A stretch of DNA of 64,000 nucleotides, taken from the NCBI RefSeq assembly GCF_009882945.1, contig NZ_WTUY01000003.1, forward strand, positions 265,304 through 329,303, read 5' to 3'. A program made the translations under genes and the position numbers. The notes beneath the pieces were generated by a model. It was not told where the DNA came from, searched no databases, and worked only from the letters and a program-made list of their open reading frames with translations. Source of the DNA: Alcanivorax sp. DP30 (GTDB taxonomy: Bacteria > Pseudomonadota > Gammaproteobacteria > Pseudomonadales > Alcanivoracaceae). Positions 7,590 through 16,571 of this stretch are shown here, piece by piece (the first letter of the stretch is position 1; every line of letters begins with the position of its first letter).

Positions 7590-8894
7590 TTAGCGTACCA
7601 ACCACAAACTCAACTGCGGGATATAGGTGATCATCAGCAGCGCCACGATCAGCACCAACATGAACGGAATCGTGGAGGCAAACAGTTCGGTGACGCGTTT
7701 CTTGAAGCGATAGCTGGCGATGAACAGGTTCATCCCCACCGGTGGCGTGATGTAACCGATCTGCATGTTGGCCACAAAGATCACCCCCAGGTGAACCGGG
7801 TCGATGCCATAGCGCAGGGCCACCGGCAGGATCAGCGGCACCATGATCACCAGAGCGGCGAAGATATCCAGCAAGGCGCCCAGCAACAACAGCAGGATGT
7901 TGAGCAGGATCAGGAAGGCAATCTTGCTTTCCACATGGGTCTGAATCAGATCAAACAGCTTCTCCGGCACACCGGCGTAAACCAGATAATCGGTAAAGGC
8001 CAGCGCCACCGCCAGAATCAGCAGAATGCCACCCACCATGATCATGGAATCCCGCATGATCGACGGCAGCTTGCGCAGGGAGATCTCCCGATACAGGAAC
8101 ACCTCGGCCACCAACACATACAGCGCTGTCACCGCCGCTGCTTCGCTCACCACCAGGAAGCCGGAGAAAATCCCCCCCAGCACCACCACCGGCAGGGGCA
8201 GTTCCCAGCGGGCCTCCCAGAGTGCATCCACCAGCTCACGGAAATCGAAGGCCTGACGGGGAATCGGGTGTCCGGCCTTGGCCGCCCCACGAGTCGCCCA
8301 GACACAATAGCCGTACAGCAACACGATCATCAGCAGCGCCGGCACCAGCCCGGCCAGGTACAAATCGACGATCTCCACCGGCGGCATATCCAGCTGCTGA
8401 GACATCTGCTGGGCAATGATGCCGTAAATCAACAAGGGTACCGACGGCACCAACAACAGACCCAGGCTGCCCGAGGAGGTCACCAGACCGAGGCTGAAGC
8501 GCTCCGGGTAATTGCCCTTCACCAGCGCCGGCAACAGCAAGGCACCCAGCGCCACAATGGTGACACCGGAACCCCCGGTGAGCGCAGTGAAGAAGGCACA
8601 GGCAATCAGCGACACAAACGCCATGCCACCAGGCATCCAGCCGAAGGCGGCCTGGCTGAGGCGTAGCATGCGATCGGCGGTTTTCGACTCACTAAGCAAA
8701 AAGCCGGCAAAGGTAAACAATGGCAGCGCCATCAATACCACCGAGTTGCTCAGCTGGTAAATATCGATATGCAACACTGCCAGCTCAATCTCCAGGGTAT
8801 AAAACCCCAGAGCGGCAGCACCCAGAATAATGGCGTAGAGCGGCGCCCCCATCAGGGCGAGCAGGATTAGCAGGAGGACAGCAAGAGTAATCAT
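7590..8894 (-). CDS. dctM: TRAP transporter large membrane subunit DctM
   Basis: A 434-residue polytopic inner-membrane protein of the TRAP-T DctM family, with about 12 hydrophobic segments. The family-like GGSGVTIVALGALLLP and YGIDPVHLGVIFVANMQIGYITPPVGMNLF-type segments are visible (the latter near residue 365-395). It is the sodium- or proton-coupled permease that imports the substrate delivered by DctP. It overlaps dctQ by four bases and is last in the leftward tatT-dctP-dctQ-dctM run. Confidence 0.92.
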   Translation of the reverse strand: MITLAVLLLILLALMGAPLYAIILGAAALGFYTLEIELAVLHIDIYQLSNSVVLMALPLFTFAGFLLSESKTADRMLRLSQAAFGWMPGGMAFVSLIACAFFTALTGGSGVTIVALGALLLPALVKGNYPERFSLGLVTSSGSLGLLLVPSVPLLIYGIIAQQMSQQLDMPPVEIVDLYLAGLVPALLMIVLLYGYCVWATRGAAKAGHPIPRQAFDFRELVDALWEARWELPLPVVVLGGIFSGFLVVSEAAAVTALYVLVAEVFLYREISLRKLPSIMRDSMIMVGGILLILAVALAFTDYLVYAGVPEKLFDLIQTHVESKIAFLILLNILLLLLGALLDIFAALVIMVPLILPVALRYGIDPVHLGVIFVANMQIGYITPPVGMNLFIASYRFKKRVTELFASTIPFMLVLIVALLMITYIPQLSLWLVR

Positions 8895-9397
8895 GCAACC
8901 GGCTCCTGCATCTTCGGCCGCTTGCCCAGCAGGCCCAGCGCAAACAGGGACACATAGCGCAGCGCCATCACCGAGAAGCCCACCGGGATAATGGCCTGCA
9001 GGATCCAGCTGGGCACGCTGCCGAAGGCCGGGCTGGCGTATTCATATTCCTCGATGACGAAACCCACGCTGTACCAGGCCACCAGTACACAGATAAAGGC
9101 GGTGAACAGATCCACCGCCGTGGTCAGGAAGTGGTGGTACTTTTCCGGCAGCAGGGTGGAAGCCACATCAATGCGGATGTGTTCATCCTTGCGCGAGGCT
9201 ATCATGGCGCCAAGCAGGCCTATCCAGAGCACCGCGTTCTGCAGTAACGGCTCGATCCACACCAGGCTGGTACCAAAGAAATTACGCAGCACAATCTGCG
9301 CCACCGCCAGCAGGATCATAAACAAAAGGACGGCCACGATAAGGCCGTCCTCGATGCGGTGGAGGGTGCGGTGCAAGCCGCCCAGAAAACCGGTCAT
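8891..9397 (-). CDS. dctQ: TRAP transporter small membrane subunit DctQ
   Basis: A 168-residue DctQ-type protein with four predicted membrane helices. The segment LVWIEPLLQNAVLWIGLLGA with following SRKDEHIRIDV is typical of the family. It starts directly after the dctP stop and overlaps dctM by four bases, indicating coupled translation. It should pair with DctM to form the permease complex. Confidence 0.9.
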   Translation of the reverse strand: MTGFLGGLHRTLHRIEDGLIVAVLLFMILLAVAQIVLRNFFGTSLVWIEPLLQNAVLWIGLLGAMIASRKDEHIRIDVASTLLPEKYHHFLTTAVDLFTAFICVLVAWYSVGFVIEEYEYASPAFGSVPSWILQAIIPVGFSVMALRYVSLFALGLLGKRPKMQEPVA

Positions 9398-10387
9398 TTA
9401 CTGCCCTTCACGCTGCTTGGCCAGAATGGCATTGAGCCGATCCAGCATGGCCTGGCTGATTTCACCTTCCTCTACCAGTTCCGCAGTGGCGCGATCTGCG
9501 TATTTCTTCCACTCCTTGAACTGCTCATCAGAGGGTTTCACCACTGTGAGCCCTTGCTGCTGAACGGCGGCAAAAGCGCTCAGGTTTTCCTCGCGACTAT
9601 CGGCATCCAGCTTGGCAAAGGTGGCTTCCAGGACTTCGTGAACGGTTTTCTGATCTGCCGGGCTGAGCCGGTTGAAGTATTTCTTGTGAATACCGAGCAG
9701 GCCAAAGGTGTACAGCAGTGGCATGTCGGTCACGTTGTTCACGCGGGAGTACCACTGCAGGGTCAGGGCAGCCACCGGCGGTGCAGCGAAAGCGTTCACG
9801 GCCCCGGTCTGCAGGGAGGTCAGCACTGCGCCAATGTTAAGCATGATGGGCGACAGCTCAAATGCCTTGGCGGCCTTGGCAGACGCTTCATCGTTGGCCG
9901 GCAGCCACAGCTTCTGGCTACGCAGGTCGTCCAGGCTACGCACCGGCTTTTCAGACATCACGTAGGCAAAGCCACCATCAATCAGGCCAAAGCTGACCCA
10001 GCCGCCCTCTTCCAGGCCTTTCTGGATTTCCGGATCCAGCTCGGCGCGGACCGCATCGACTTCGTCATAGTTGTTGAACGCCAGCGGTACGTTGAGGATC
10101 TGGCTGTCCTTGTAGGCAGAGGCGAAGGCGCCGCCCTGGGCGATCTGGCCGTGCAGCTGGCCGATACGGATCTTGCGCTCCACCGCCCGGTCATCACCCA
10201 TGACGCCACCGGGGTAGATCTTCAGTTTCACCCGCCCTTCGGTCTTCTCGGCAATCTCCTTGCCGGCATCCTTCAGCCCGGTAACGATGGTGGTGCCATC
10301 CGGGTACAGAGTGGAAATCTTCAGGGTGGTGGCGGCGGTGGCCACCAGCGGCAGCAGGGCTACCAGTACCGTCGCAAGACGCAACAT
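9398..10387 (-). CDS. dctP: TRAP transporter periplasmic solute-binding protein (DctP/TatP type)
   Basis: A 329-residue DctP-family binding protein with an N-terminal signal peptide (MLRLATVLVALLPLVATAAT). Family features include LKISTLYPDG near the mature N-terminus and LGIHKKYFNRLSPADQKTV near residue 250. At the place where most DctP proteins have the carboxylate-binding arginine (Gly-x-Lys-x-Arg), this one reads LRSQKLWLPAND, with no arginine. It neighbours a TatT gene, so it fits the TPR-associated TRAP group, for which hydrophobic ligands have been proposed. The ligand is unknown. Confidence 0.88.
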   Translation of the reverse strand: MLRLATVLVALLPLVATAATTLKISTLYPDGTTIVTGLKDAGKEIAEKTEGRVKLKIYPGGVMGDDRAVERKIRIGQLHGQIAQGGAFASAYKDSQILNVPLAFNNYDEVDAVRAELDPEIQKGLEEGGWVSFGLIDGGFAYVMSEKPVRSLDDLRSQKLWLPANDEASAKAAKAFELSPIMLNIGAVLTSLQTGAVNAFAAPPVAALTLQWYSRVNNVTDMPLLYTFGLLGIHKKYFNRLSPADQKTVHEVLEATFAKLDADSREENLSAFAAVQQQGLTVVKPSDEQFKEWKKYADRATAELVEEGEISQAMLDRLNAILAKQREGQ

Positions 10388-10395
10388 ATCAGCTC

Positions 10396-11268
10396 CTAGA
10401 AATATTCATCCGCGTCGGCAAGCAGGGCTTCAGCCTCTTGCTGCGCATAGGTATTTTGCAAGGTCAGGCCATGAACATCGGGGTCTGCCGCGAGCACCTC
10501 ATTGAGCAGGCGATCATGCAGTTCCCGGTCAAAGACCAGCCGCGCGTATTTTTCTGCGTAAAGCACCGGGGCCAGCAGGTTCTTGCCTTCCGAGAGGCTA
10601 ACCGCCTGCTCGAAATGTTCACGGGCCTTGTCCGGCTTGCCGCCCAGTGAAGCCGGCAAAATGCTGTTGAGTACCCCCAGATACATGTGCGCCTGGCCGT
10701 ACTGATAACCTTCGTCCAGTTCCACCACACGATCCATGATGGCTTCCACGCGGCCCAGCTCGGCCACCGCGTTCCAGTCGCTGGTGTTCTGCTGGATGTA
10801 TCCTGCCCAGGCACTGCCCAGGGTGAACAACATGGGCACATCATTCTTGCTGGCATCGTCCAGCAATGCTTCAAAATCCGGGACGCTCAGACCACGCAGA
10901 TCGCAGTAGTCACCATCACGGGCACAGGCGGAACGGAAAGCGTAATCCAGGGCCTTGTTGCTGAGCTTGCGAGCTCGCTCTGGCTCCTTCACAAACAAAC
11001 CGGCATAGGCACCGTAAAGATCGGCACCACTGGCCAGCAGGGATTCGCTCTCCGGCCAGTTTTCAATCAGCCCGTCCACCATTAACAGGTAAGTGGGCAA
11101 CCCCTCTTCCACCAGCTGCAGGTCGTTATTGTTCAGAACACCGTATGGCAGGTTGTCATCGACCCGCGCCAGGGAACAGCCCTGAAGTGTAAATACCGAT
11201 GCGAAGAGAAAAGCGGGAACCAGCCCCTTGAGGAAGCGCCACTGCATAGGCCGCCCTATTCCTTTCAT
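10396..11268 (-). CDS. TatT-like TRAP-associated TPR lipoprotein
   Basis: A 290-residue lipoprotein of the TRAP transporter TatT family. A signal peptide with lipobox LQGC lies at about residues 15-32 of the chosen form. The remainder is helical TPR-like (YGAYAGLFVKEPERARKLSNKALDYAF, and GKPDKAREHFEQAVSLSEGKNL in shorter pieces). The ATG at 11268 has GAGG eight bases upstream; the longer reading begins inside a poor context. TatT proteins trimerise and dock the TRAP binding protein. It lies eight bases upstream of dctP, in the same operon. Confidence 0.85.
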   Translation of the reverse strand: MKGIGRPMQWRFLKGLVPAFLFASVFTLQGCSLARVDDNLPYGVLNNNDLQLVEEGLPTYLLMVDGLIENWPESESLLASGADLYGAYAGLFVKEPERARKLSNKALDYAFRSACARDGDYCDLRGLSVPDFEALLDDASKNDVPMLFTLGSAWAGYIQQNTSDWNAVAELGRVEAIMDRVVELDEGYQYGQAHMYLGVLNSILPASLGGKPDKAREHFEQAVSLSEGKNLLAPVLYAEKYARLVFDRELHDRLLNEVLAADPDVHGLTLQNTYAQQEAEALLADADEYF

Positions 11269-11318
11269 TATTATGACCTCTAATTTGGCTGTCTTTATAG
11301 CAGCCCCACAGGGGTAAC

Positions 11319-12140
11319 TCAAACCGCGTCATTCCCTGAGGCACGCCGAATCATGCCGAAAATGGCACCTAACACGCAGCCACTGACCAGCCCGGCCAGA
11401 TGGGCCGCATTGGCCACCACACCGGACAGACCGACAAAACAGATAACCATCCAGGCCAGCATGAAAATCACGATTTCACGGCGCAGGGCATAGCCGGCCC
11501 CCGGATTGATTCGCCCGTAGATCCACAGATACCCCAATAGGCCATAAACCACACCGGAAAGCCCGCCAAACAAGGGGCCACTGGTCAGGAACTGGGCCAC
11601 ATTGGCCACCGCCGACGTCACCATCGTCACCATCAACAGCTGTCCGGGGGACTGAAAGCGCTCAATCAACCGCCCCAGATCTGCCCACCACAGCAGGTTG
11701 AACAGAATATGCAGAAGGGAAAAATGCAGCAGCATGGGGCTCACAAGCCGCCATGGTTGGGATGACAGCGCCGACAGGGACTCCGGAAACATCAGCGCCC
11801 GGTAAATGCCGTCGCCCATTAGCCAGGGGGTCAGGAAGATCACCGCACAAATCACCAGAATGGACTTGGTGACCCAGCCCATGCTGGCCAGCCAGCCACC
11901 GGACAACAACGGTTGGGGGCGACCGGTCAGGGGCTCAACGATCTCCTTCCCCTGCTGGCGCTTGAGATCACCGATCAGTTCCTGAACCAGTTGACGGGCA
12001 TGGGGGTACTGATGCGCATCGGGGATCGACAACACCTGCTGGTCATCTTCCTCTCTGCGCTCCACCGTGAAGCCGTTTCGGGTCAGGGTGTGCTGTATCA
12101 GATCAGCCAGCTCGGGTTGTGGGGTGCGAATCAGTTCCAT
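11319..12140 (-). CDS. glpG: Rhomboid intramembrane serine protease GlpG
   Basis: A 273-residue rhomboid with the GlpG layout: a cytoplasmic N-terminal domain (about 1-60) followed by six or more membrane helices. Catalytic residues are visible: S195 in GGLSGVVYG and H247 in ANAAHLAG, with H144 and N148 (HILFN) forming the oxyanion site. E. coli GlpG is 276 residues. It cleaves membrane-embedded helices. It is upstream of tatT by 50 bases and could share that transcript. Its N-terminal domain argues against its being a rhombosortase. Confidence 0.92.
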   Translation of the reverse strand: MELIRTPQPELADLIQHTLTRNGFTVERREEDDQQVLSIPDAHQYPHARQLVQELIGDLKRQQGKEIVEPLTGRPQPLLSGGWLASMGWVTKSILVICAVIFLTPWLMGDGIYRALMFPESLSALSSQPWRLVSPMLLHFSLLHILFNLLWWADLGRLIERFQSPGQLLMVTMVTSAVANVAQFLTSGPLFGGLSGVVYGLLGYLWIYGRINPGAGYALRREIVIFMLAWMVICFVGLSGVVANAAHLAGLVSGCVLGAIFGMIRRASGNDAV

Positions 12141-12150
12141 GAAAGTCCTA

Positions 12151-12480
12151 TAGGGCCTGTTAAAACTACCGAAAAAGCACCAGCTGAATGCACTTTTTTG
12201 TCCAGTAGTGTCAGCCGATGTGTCGTGTAGTCATTCTACATAAACATCGGATGGCGCTGATGAGCGGGAAAAGGGATCAGCCCTTCGGGTTGAACCCCAA
12301 CAAGCCTGCGCAGTGAACAGCCGAAGGCTGGCCCGAAGGGCGGAGCGCTTGCGCGGAGTCAAATCCACCACTCGTCGTTATTCGTCATTCATTTGGAAAA
12401 ACCAAACATCACTCCTCATGTCTGGATTGGCGAATTCTGGGACTCAGCAGGTACCATTTCGGTAGCCTTAACAGGCCCTA
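12151..12480. mobile_element. MITE-like element with imperfect terminal inverted repeats
   Basis: The two ends are inverted copies: 12151-12186 and 12445-12480 share TAGGGCCTGTTAA, CTACCGAAA and GCTGA, about 28 of 36 positions. The ends are bordered by TA, as with Tc1/mariner/IS630-type target duplication, though TA could instead be part of the repeat. The 330-base body has no transposase frame. Its right end encodes the last 21 residues of the aminopeptidase gene, so insertion seems to have replaced that gene's 3' end. Confidence 0.6.
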
Positions 12481-13504
12481 ATGCCTGTTTACGTTGTTGG
12501 TCGGTCAGATCAGACAGATTATCCACCTGCTGCCAGAAACAGTCCCAGTCTCGCTGGCACTGATCCAGTAACCGGGCAAATGCCGGGACATAGCCATTAT
12601 AGTCACTGACACCGTTCAACTGGGCGTTGTTCAACGGACCGTCGAAAAAGCCCTGGTACCCCGCCAGGGCAGGTAGCGAGGCCTGTTCCTGCTGAAAACG
12701 CTCTCGGGCCTGCTGCTGAATGCGACTCTTGCCTGCTGCCAGTGCTTCCGGGGCTTGTCCGCTGGCGTACAGTTCCGACAGCGCCTGGCGGGTATCATCG
12801 ATGATAGCGAGAAACGCCCGCTCCGCCCTGTCCTGCTGGGCCAGAGCAGTTTGGTCCAGAACGATCCCCTGCTCCTTAAAAAACGCCAGCGCGCCTTCCC
12901 GGCCCACCAGGGTGGCCAGGGATTCATTGAAACGGGTATCGTCAGCGATATAAATGCGCCGATGGGTAAGTTCGTGGATCAACAACTCGGCCAACGCCGG
13001 GCGGGAGCGATTCAGCATGGGCGTAGTGAGCGGATCGGCAAACCAGCCCAGCGTGGAATAGGCGATGGCTCCCCCTACCCAGGTATCCATGCCGTCTTCA
13101 GCCAAAGTCGCGGCTTCGGACTCAGCCCGTTCACGGTCGAAATACCCACGGTAGCTGACACAACCCAGCATCGGGTAACACCAGGTCTTGGGGGTTAGCG
13201 ACCAGTGCGGTGCGGCCAGTACATTCCAGACTACCGCATCCTGCTCCAGGGCCACGTACTGGTGATAGACATCTTCGGCGGGGAGATCCAGATTGGTGCC
13301 CGCCCAGGCTATCACCTGCTGACTGAAGGTCAGCTTGTCCGCCAACTCATGAGGCGTGTCCGGGTTCGCCAGCACGTCTTCAACGGCCTCGCGCTTGCCC
13401 ATCAGGGAGAGATGCCCACTCACCGCCTGGCTGTAGTAGCCCAGCTGACAGCCTGCCAGCAACACAGGCAGGGTAAGCAGCAATAGCCCGGCATAACGCC
13501 GCAT
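12416..13504 (-). CDS. Putative zinc aminopeptidase, lipoprotein (PF10023 type)
   Basis: A 362-residue protein of the Aminopep (PF10023) family. Lipobox LLAGC puts the lipidated Cys at 19. The gluzincin zinc site is visible: HELTH at 177-181 and the third ligand E194 in FNESLATL. Cys pairs appear at 109/115. Residues 342-362 are encoded by the inverted-repeat element and read LGPVKATEMVPAE..., so the native tail was probably overwritten; the catalytic part is intact. It starts one base after the efpL stop, so it shares the efpL transcript. Confidence 0.82.
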   Translation of the reverse strand: MRRYAGLLLLTLPVLLAGCQLGYYSQAVSGHLSLMGKREAVEDVLANPDTPHELADKLTFSQQVIAWAGTNLDLPAEDVYHQYVALEQDAVVWNVLAAPHWSLTPKTWCYPMLGCVSYRGYFDRERAESEAATLAEDGMDTWVGGAIAYSTLGWFADPLTTPMLNRSRPALAELLIHELTHRRIYIADDTRFNESLATLVGREGALAFFKEQGIVLDQTALAQQDRAERAFLAIIDDTRQALSELYASGQAPEALAAGKSRIQQQARERFQQEQASLPALAGYQGFFDGPLNNAQLNGVSDYNGYVPAFARLLDQCQRDWDCFWQQVDNLSDLTDQQRKQALGPVKATEMVPAESQNSPIQT

Positions 13505-13505
13505 A

Positions 13506-14072
13506 TCAGGCCCGGGACATGAATTTGCGTTCGGCGGTATTTACCCGCACTTTTTCGCCTTCCACGATGTATTCCGGTACCTGTACTACCAGCCCCGTGT
13601 TCAGGGTGGCGGGCTTGGTGCGGGCAGACGCCGACGCCGCCTTCATGGCCGGGGCGGTTTCCGTCACCTCCAGCACCACCGACGCCGGCAATTCCAGGCC
13701 TATCACGGCATCTTCCACCTTCAGGGCCAGCACCCCTTCAGTGTCTTCGGTGATGAAAGCCAGCTCGTCGCTGATGTCGTCCTGCTTGAGCAGATACTGG
13801 GAGAAATCCTCATTATCCATGAAGATGTAATCATCGCCGTCCACATAGGAAAACTGCACCGGCCGGCGCAGCAGCTCCACCGTGGTGACATCCTCATCCC
13901 CCTTGAAGCGCTCTTCAAACTTGGGCCCACCCCCCACTGCACTGGCTTTTACCCGATACAACGTCGCCGCCCCACGGGCAGACGGTGACTGCACTTCGAT
14001 CTGGCGGATGGCATAGAGCGTGCCGTTGACTTCGATAACGTCGGATTTCTTCAATTCACTGGCGCGGGTCAT
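13506..14072 (-). CDS. efpL: Elongation factor P-like protein EfpL (YeiP)
   Basis: A 188-residue EF-P paralogue. It carries the EfpL-type loop [12 protein letters not shown] with arginine at residue 33 in place of the modified lysine of EF-P, matching E. coli YeiP (190 residues, R33). Downstream blocks such as [18 protein letters not shown] and [17 protein letters not shown] are close to the E. coli protein. It relieves ribosome stalling at specific motifs. Its stop is one base from the aminopeptidase start. Confidence 0.95.
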   Translation of the reverse strand: MTRASELKKSDVIEVNGTLYAIRQIEVQSPSARGAATLYRVKASAVGGGPKFEERFKGDEDVTTVELLRRPVQFSYVDGDDYIFMDNEDFSQYLLKQDDISDELAFITEDTEGVLALKVEDAVIGLELPASVVLEVTETAPAMKAASASARTKPATLNTGLVVQVPEYIVEGEKVRVNTAERKFMSRA

Positions 14073-14176
14073 GGAAATGCGTTCCTGAAATTACGATGCG
14101 CCAATGCTACAACAAACCCACCCCGCAAGCTGCAGCTCAGGCCGTTTCCGTGAAACCGCCGACAGGCCGGAGCGGA

Positions 14177-14965
14177 TCATTTTGAAATCTTGAGTTGCTG
14201 CCCAATGCTTTCCCGGGTTGTGTTGCAAAGTACCTTGCGATCCCCTTCCGCAGCCAGCACCTCACAAAAATGCAGCCGGATACGAATATCCCGGCGCAGC
14301 AACATACTCCAAAGGTGAAGATGAAATGCATCATCGCCGACAAACGCCATTGACAGGTCCGGCGCACCCATACTGTCCAGATAGCGAATTGCCAGAGGCT
14401 GTACCGGCACCCCTGCCAGTAATGGCGCGTCGAACAGCTGCGGGAAAAAACGTCGCAAGTTAGCGCCATCGGTAGTCGTTCCTTCCGGGAATACCAATAC
14501 GGTATGGCCCTGCTGCAGTCGGCAGGCAATTTCCTTTGCCTTGTTACTGGACTCACCGCTGCCCCGCTTGATGAACAGGGTCCCCACGGCGCGCGCCAGG
14601 TGCCCGATCAGGGGCCAATCGCCCACTTCTGCCTTGGAAAGAAAGTAGAGATGCCGCTGGCTGGCAATCACCGGGATATCCAGCCAGGACACATGGTTGC
14701 TTACCAGGAAAACACTGCCACCCTGGGCCGTGCCGGTCACCGTCAGCTCAACCCCCAGAATGCGCAGGAAGCGCTGACACCAGCGCTGTTTTGCCGCCAG
14801 CACCCGGGGCTGCTGCGGCGCCCAGAAGGCACCCAGCATCAGGGCCAGCAAAAACCCCCAGGCCAGATGCAAGATGATCAGAACAACGCGAATAGAGCGA
14901 CGTATCTGAGGCAAGATACCGCCTTGAATCTGTGCCTGTGCTGCCAGACTCTCGCCTGACATCAC
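14177..14965 (-). CDS. olsA: Lysophospholipid/lyso-ornithine lipid acyltransferase (PlsC/OlsA-like)
   Basis: A 262-residue membrane-anchored acyltransferase of the PlsC family. The HX4D catalytic motif is NHVSWLD (H91, D96), and FPEGT is at 159-163. A hydrophobic segment at about 24-48 anchors it. It overlaps the OlsB-like gene by four bases, the usual olsBA arrangement, so the likely reaction is esterification of the 3-hydroxyacyl-ornithine made by the partner. A plain 1-acylglycerol-3-phosphate acyltransferase is the alternative; the pairing favours ornithine lipid. Confidence 0.8.
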   Translation of the reverse strand: MMSGESLAAQAQIQGGILPQIRRSIRVVLIILHLAWGFLLALMLGAFWAPQQPRVLAAKQRWCQRFLRILGVELTVTGTAQGGSVFLVSNHVSWLDIPVIASQRHLYFLSKAEVGDWPLIGHLARAVGTLFIKRGSGESSNKAKEIACRLQQGHTVLVFPEGTTTDGANLRRFFPQLFDAPLLAGVPVQPLAIRYLDSMGAPDLSMAFVGDDAFHLHLWSMLLRRDIRIRLHFCEVLAAEGDRKVLCNTTRESIGQQLKISK

Positions 14966-15819
14966 ACCGCCTGGGCCGGCTGCATAAAATGCTGCACATA
15001 GCGGGCAGGCAGGTCATTCACGTCCATCAGCACGAAGAAATCCAGGCAATTGAAATCCGGATCCCAGCACGGCTCACCACAGACCTGCGCCCCCATTCGC
15101 ACGTAGGCTTTCAGCAGCGGCGGCATTTTTACGCTGTCGTCGCGCTCTCCAGGCAGTTTTTCCAGCTTGAGATGAGGGACAACACGATGGGCTCCCGCGC
15201 TCAGATGCTTGTCATTGATGCGCTGCCAGATACCCGCCACATTGTAGCCCTCACCCAGGGCGATGCTGGCACAACCCAGCAGATAACGGATGTCATTCTC
15301 GATCATGTACTGGGCAAGCCGTGCCCACAGCACGGTAATCACTGCCCCATTACGGTGGGCCGGGTGAATACAGGTGCGACCAATTTCCGCCAGCCGCCCT
15401 TCCAACCCCTGCAGCATGCTCAGATCAAACTCGCCACTGGAGTAAAAGCCCCCGGTACGATGCAGGCGGTCGCCGGGCAATACGCGGGTGTAACCCACGA
15501 TTTCACCGCTGCGGGTATCCTTGACCACCAGGTGCAGACAGTGGCGATCATAGCGATCCCGATCCAGACCGAACGGGGCACTGAAACTGGCGCCATATTC
15601 CTCAGAGAAGATCCGGTAGCGCATGCGCTGTACCTTGATGATCTCCCGGCGAGAACGGGTGAAATAGGCAGTGAAACGGGTTTGGCCCTCTGCCTCGTTC
15701 AGGTCGCGCAACTCACGGGGAAAACGCAGAATGTCCGCGGTGGCTACGAAAGGCCGGGCCAGGGCATCCTTGAGTTGCGGGCTCAGTGCTTTTATCTTTC
15801 CTGCCGCTTGCGCAAGCAT
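14962..15819 (-). CDS. olsB: Ornithine N-acyltransferase-like GNAT (OlsB type)
   Basis: A 285-residue GNAT-fold protein of the OlsB/hemolysin-like group (PF13444 type). Visible features: RRMRYRIFSEEYG-like region near residue 65, YTRVLPGD, EIGRTCIHPAHR and LLGCASIAL. ATG 15819 with GTGGAG upstream is preferred over a longer reading from 15873. OlsB joins a 3-hydroxyacyl chain from ACP to ornithine, and the OlsA-like partner overlaps its 3' end by four bases. Ornithine lipids are phosphorus-free membrane lipids, useful under phosphate limitation; no Pho box was identified. Confidence 0.78.
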   Translation of the reverse strand: MLAQAAGKIKALSPQLKDALARPFVATADILRFPRELRDLNEAEGQTRFTAYFTRSRREIIKVQRMRYRIFSEEYGASFSAPFGLDRDRYDRHCLHLVVKDTRSGEIVGYTRVLPGDRLHRTGGFYSSGEFDLSMLQGLEGRLAEIGRTCIHPAHRNGAVITVLWARLAQYMIENDIRYLLGCASIALGEGYNVAGIWQRINDKHLSAGAHRVVPHLKLEKLPGERDDSVKMPPLLKAYVRMGAQVCGEPCWDPDFNCLDFFVLMDVNDLPARYVQHFMQPAQAV

Positions 15820-16180
15820 GGCGTACTCCACTGGTAGTTTGTCGCAGTGTCGTATTGCGCCATGGCAAGCCAATGACGTTTGGGTGACATTTCCAAGACA
15901 GGATCGACAGCAGTTAATAGCTGCACGTCAGGCGCTGGTGGTGGCGGAAGAGTCCGCGCCCCACGGGGCGGCATGCTTTGCGAATGTTTTGCAGGAGTTC
16001 CTCTCGAGGGACGAACCGAGCGCAGCGAGTTACGAGTTACGCTCACCCTTCGGCTGTTACCTTCGTAGCACTCCAATCCCTGCAGAGTAAGCCTTACCGT
16101 AGAGCGGAAATGCCTCAGGGCATCTCCGCCGAGATGTGTTAGCGTTCAAGCCAAAGTCGAATCTAAAACTGGATTCTTGT
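15820..16180. other. Intergenic stretch with degenerate REP-like sequence
   Basis: No gene seen in these 361 bases. TGCAGGAGTTCCTCTCGAGG at 15990-16009 matches the outer arm of the 6.3-kb REP pair, followed by CGAGCGCAGCGAGTTACGAG. AGTTAATAGCTGCACG at 15909-15924 resembles the edge of the AT-rich terminator element. These look like decayed repeat copies between olsB and the CDGSH gene. Confidence 0.4.
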
Positions 16181-16417
16181 ATGGATAAACCCGTTCGGTG
16201 GCCCTACCCCTTGCCAGTAAAAAAAGGCGAAACCGTGCACTGGTGTTCTTGCGGCAAAAGCACCAACCAACCTTGGTGCGATGGCAGTCATAAAGGCACC
16301 AACTTCAAGCCCGAAGCTTTCACCGCGAAGAAAGACTGCATCGTGTTTTTCTGTGGCTGCAAACGCAGCAGGAAAGGGATGGTGTGCGATGGAAGCCACA
16401 GCAAGATCAATGAATAA
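16181..16417 (+). CDS. CDGSH iron-sulfur domain protein, two-domain
   Basis: A 78-residue protein with two CDGSH motifs. The first has C22, C24, C33 and H37 (CSCG ... WCDGSH); the second has C58, C60, C69 and H73 (CGCK ... VCDGSH). Each should bind a 2Fe-2S cluster with 3Cys-1His ligation. ATG 16181 was chosen over an upstream in-frame start at 16136 because domain homology begins shortly after it. Role in redox or Fe-S handling is inferred from the family. It converges on ppc across the AT-rich terminator element. Confidence 0.85.
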   Translation: MDKPVRWPYPLPVKKGETVHWCSCGKSTNQPWCDGSHKGTNFKPEAFTAKKDCIVFFCGCKRSRKGMVCDGSHSKINE

Positions 16418-16420
16418 TCC

Positions 16421-16570
16421 ACAGTGAATAATGAATAGTGACGCGTGTGGAAAAGGTAGAAACAGAGTCAAGGAGGCCGCGTCCAAATTCGGACGCGGCC
16501 TCAACCCTTTCAAAAACCGGCATGACGCTAACGCGCAGCCATTAATTATGACTCATTAACGATTCATTGC
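16421..16570. repeat. AT-rich convergent-terminator element, copy B
   Basis: AT-rich flank with GAATAATGAATAGTGACGCG (16426-16445), 12-base hairpin GAGGCCGCGTCC (16473-16484) / GGACGCGGCCTC (16491-16502), then an inverted flank ACGCGCAGCCATTAATTATG (16531-16550). It sits exactly between the convergent CDGSH and ppc genes and should terminate both. Confidence 0.75.
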
Positions 16571-16571
16571 T

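Noticed and set aside
7536-8666. 376-residue Gln/His-rich rightward frame opposite dctM
   Set aside because: Composition is typical of antisense to a membrane-protein gene; DctM motifs and overlap with dctQ fix the leftward gene.
11319-12140. Rhomboid considered as rhombosortase for the GlyGly-CTERM proteins
   Set aside because: It has the GlpG N-terminal cytoplasmic domain and GlpG length, and lies far from the substrates.
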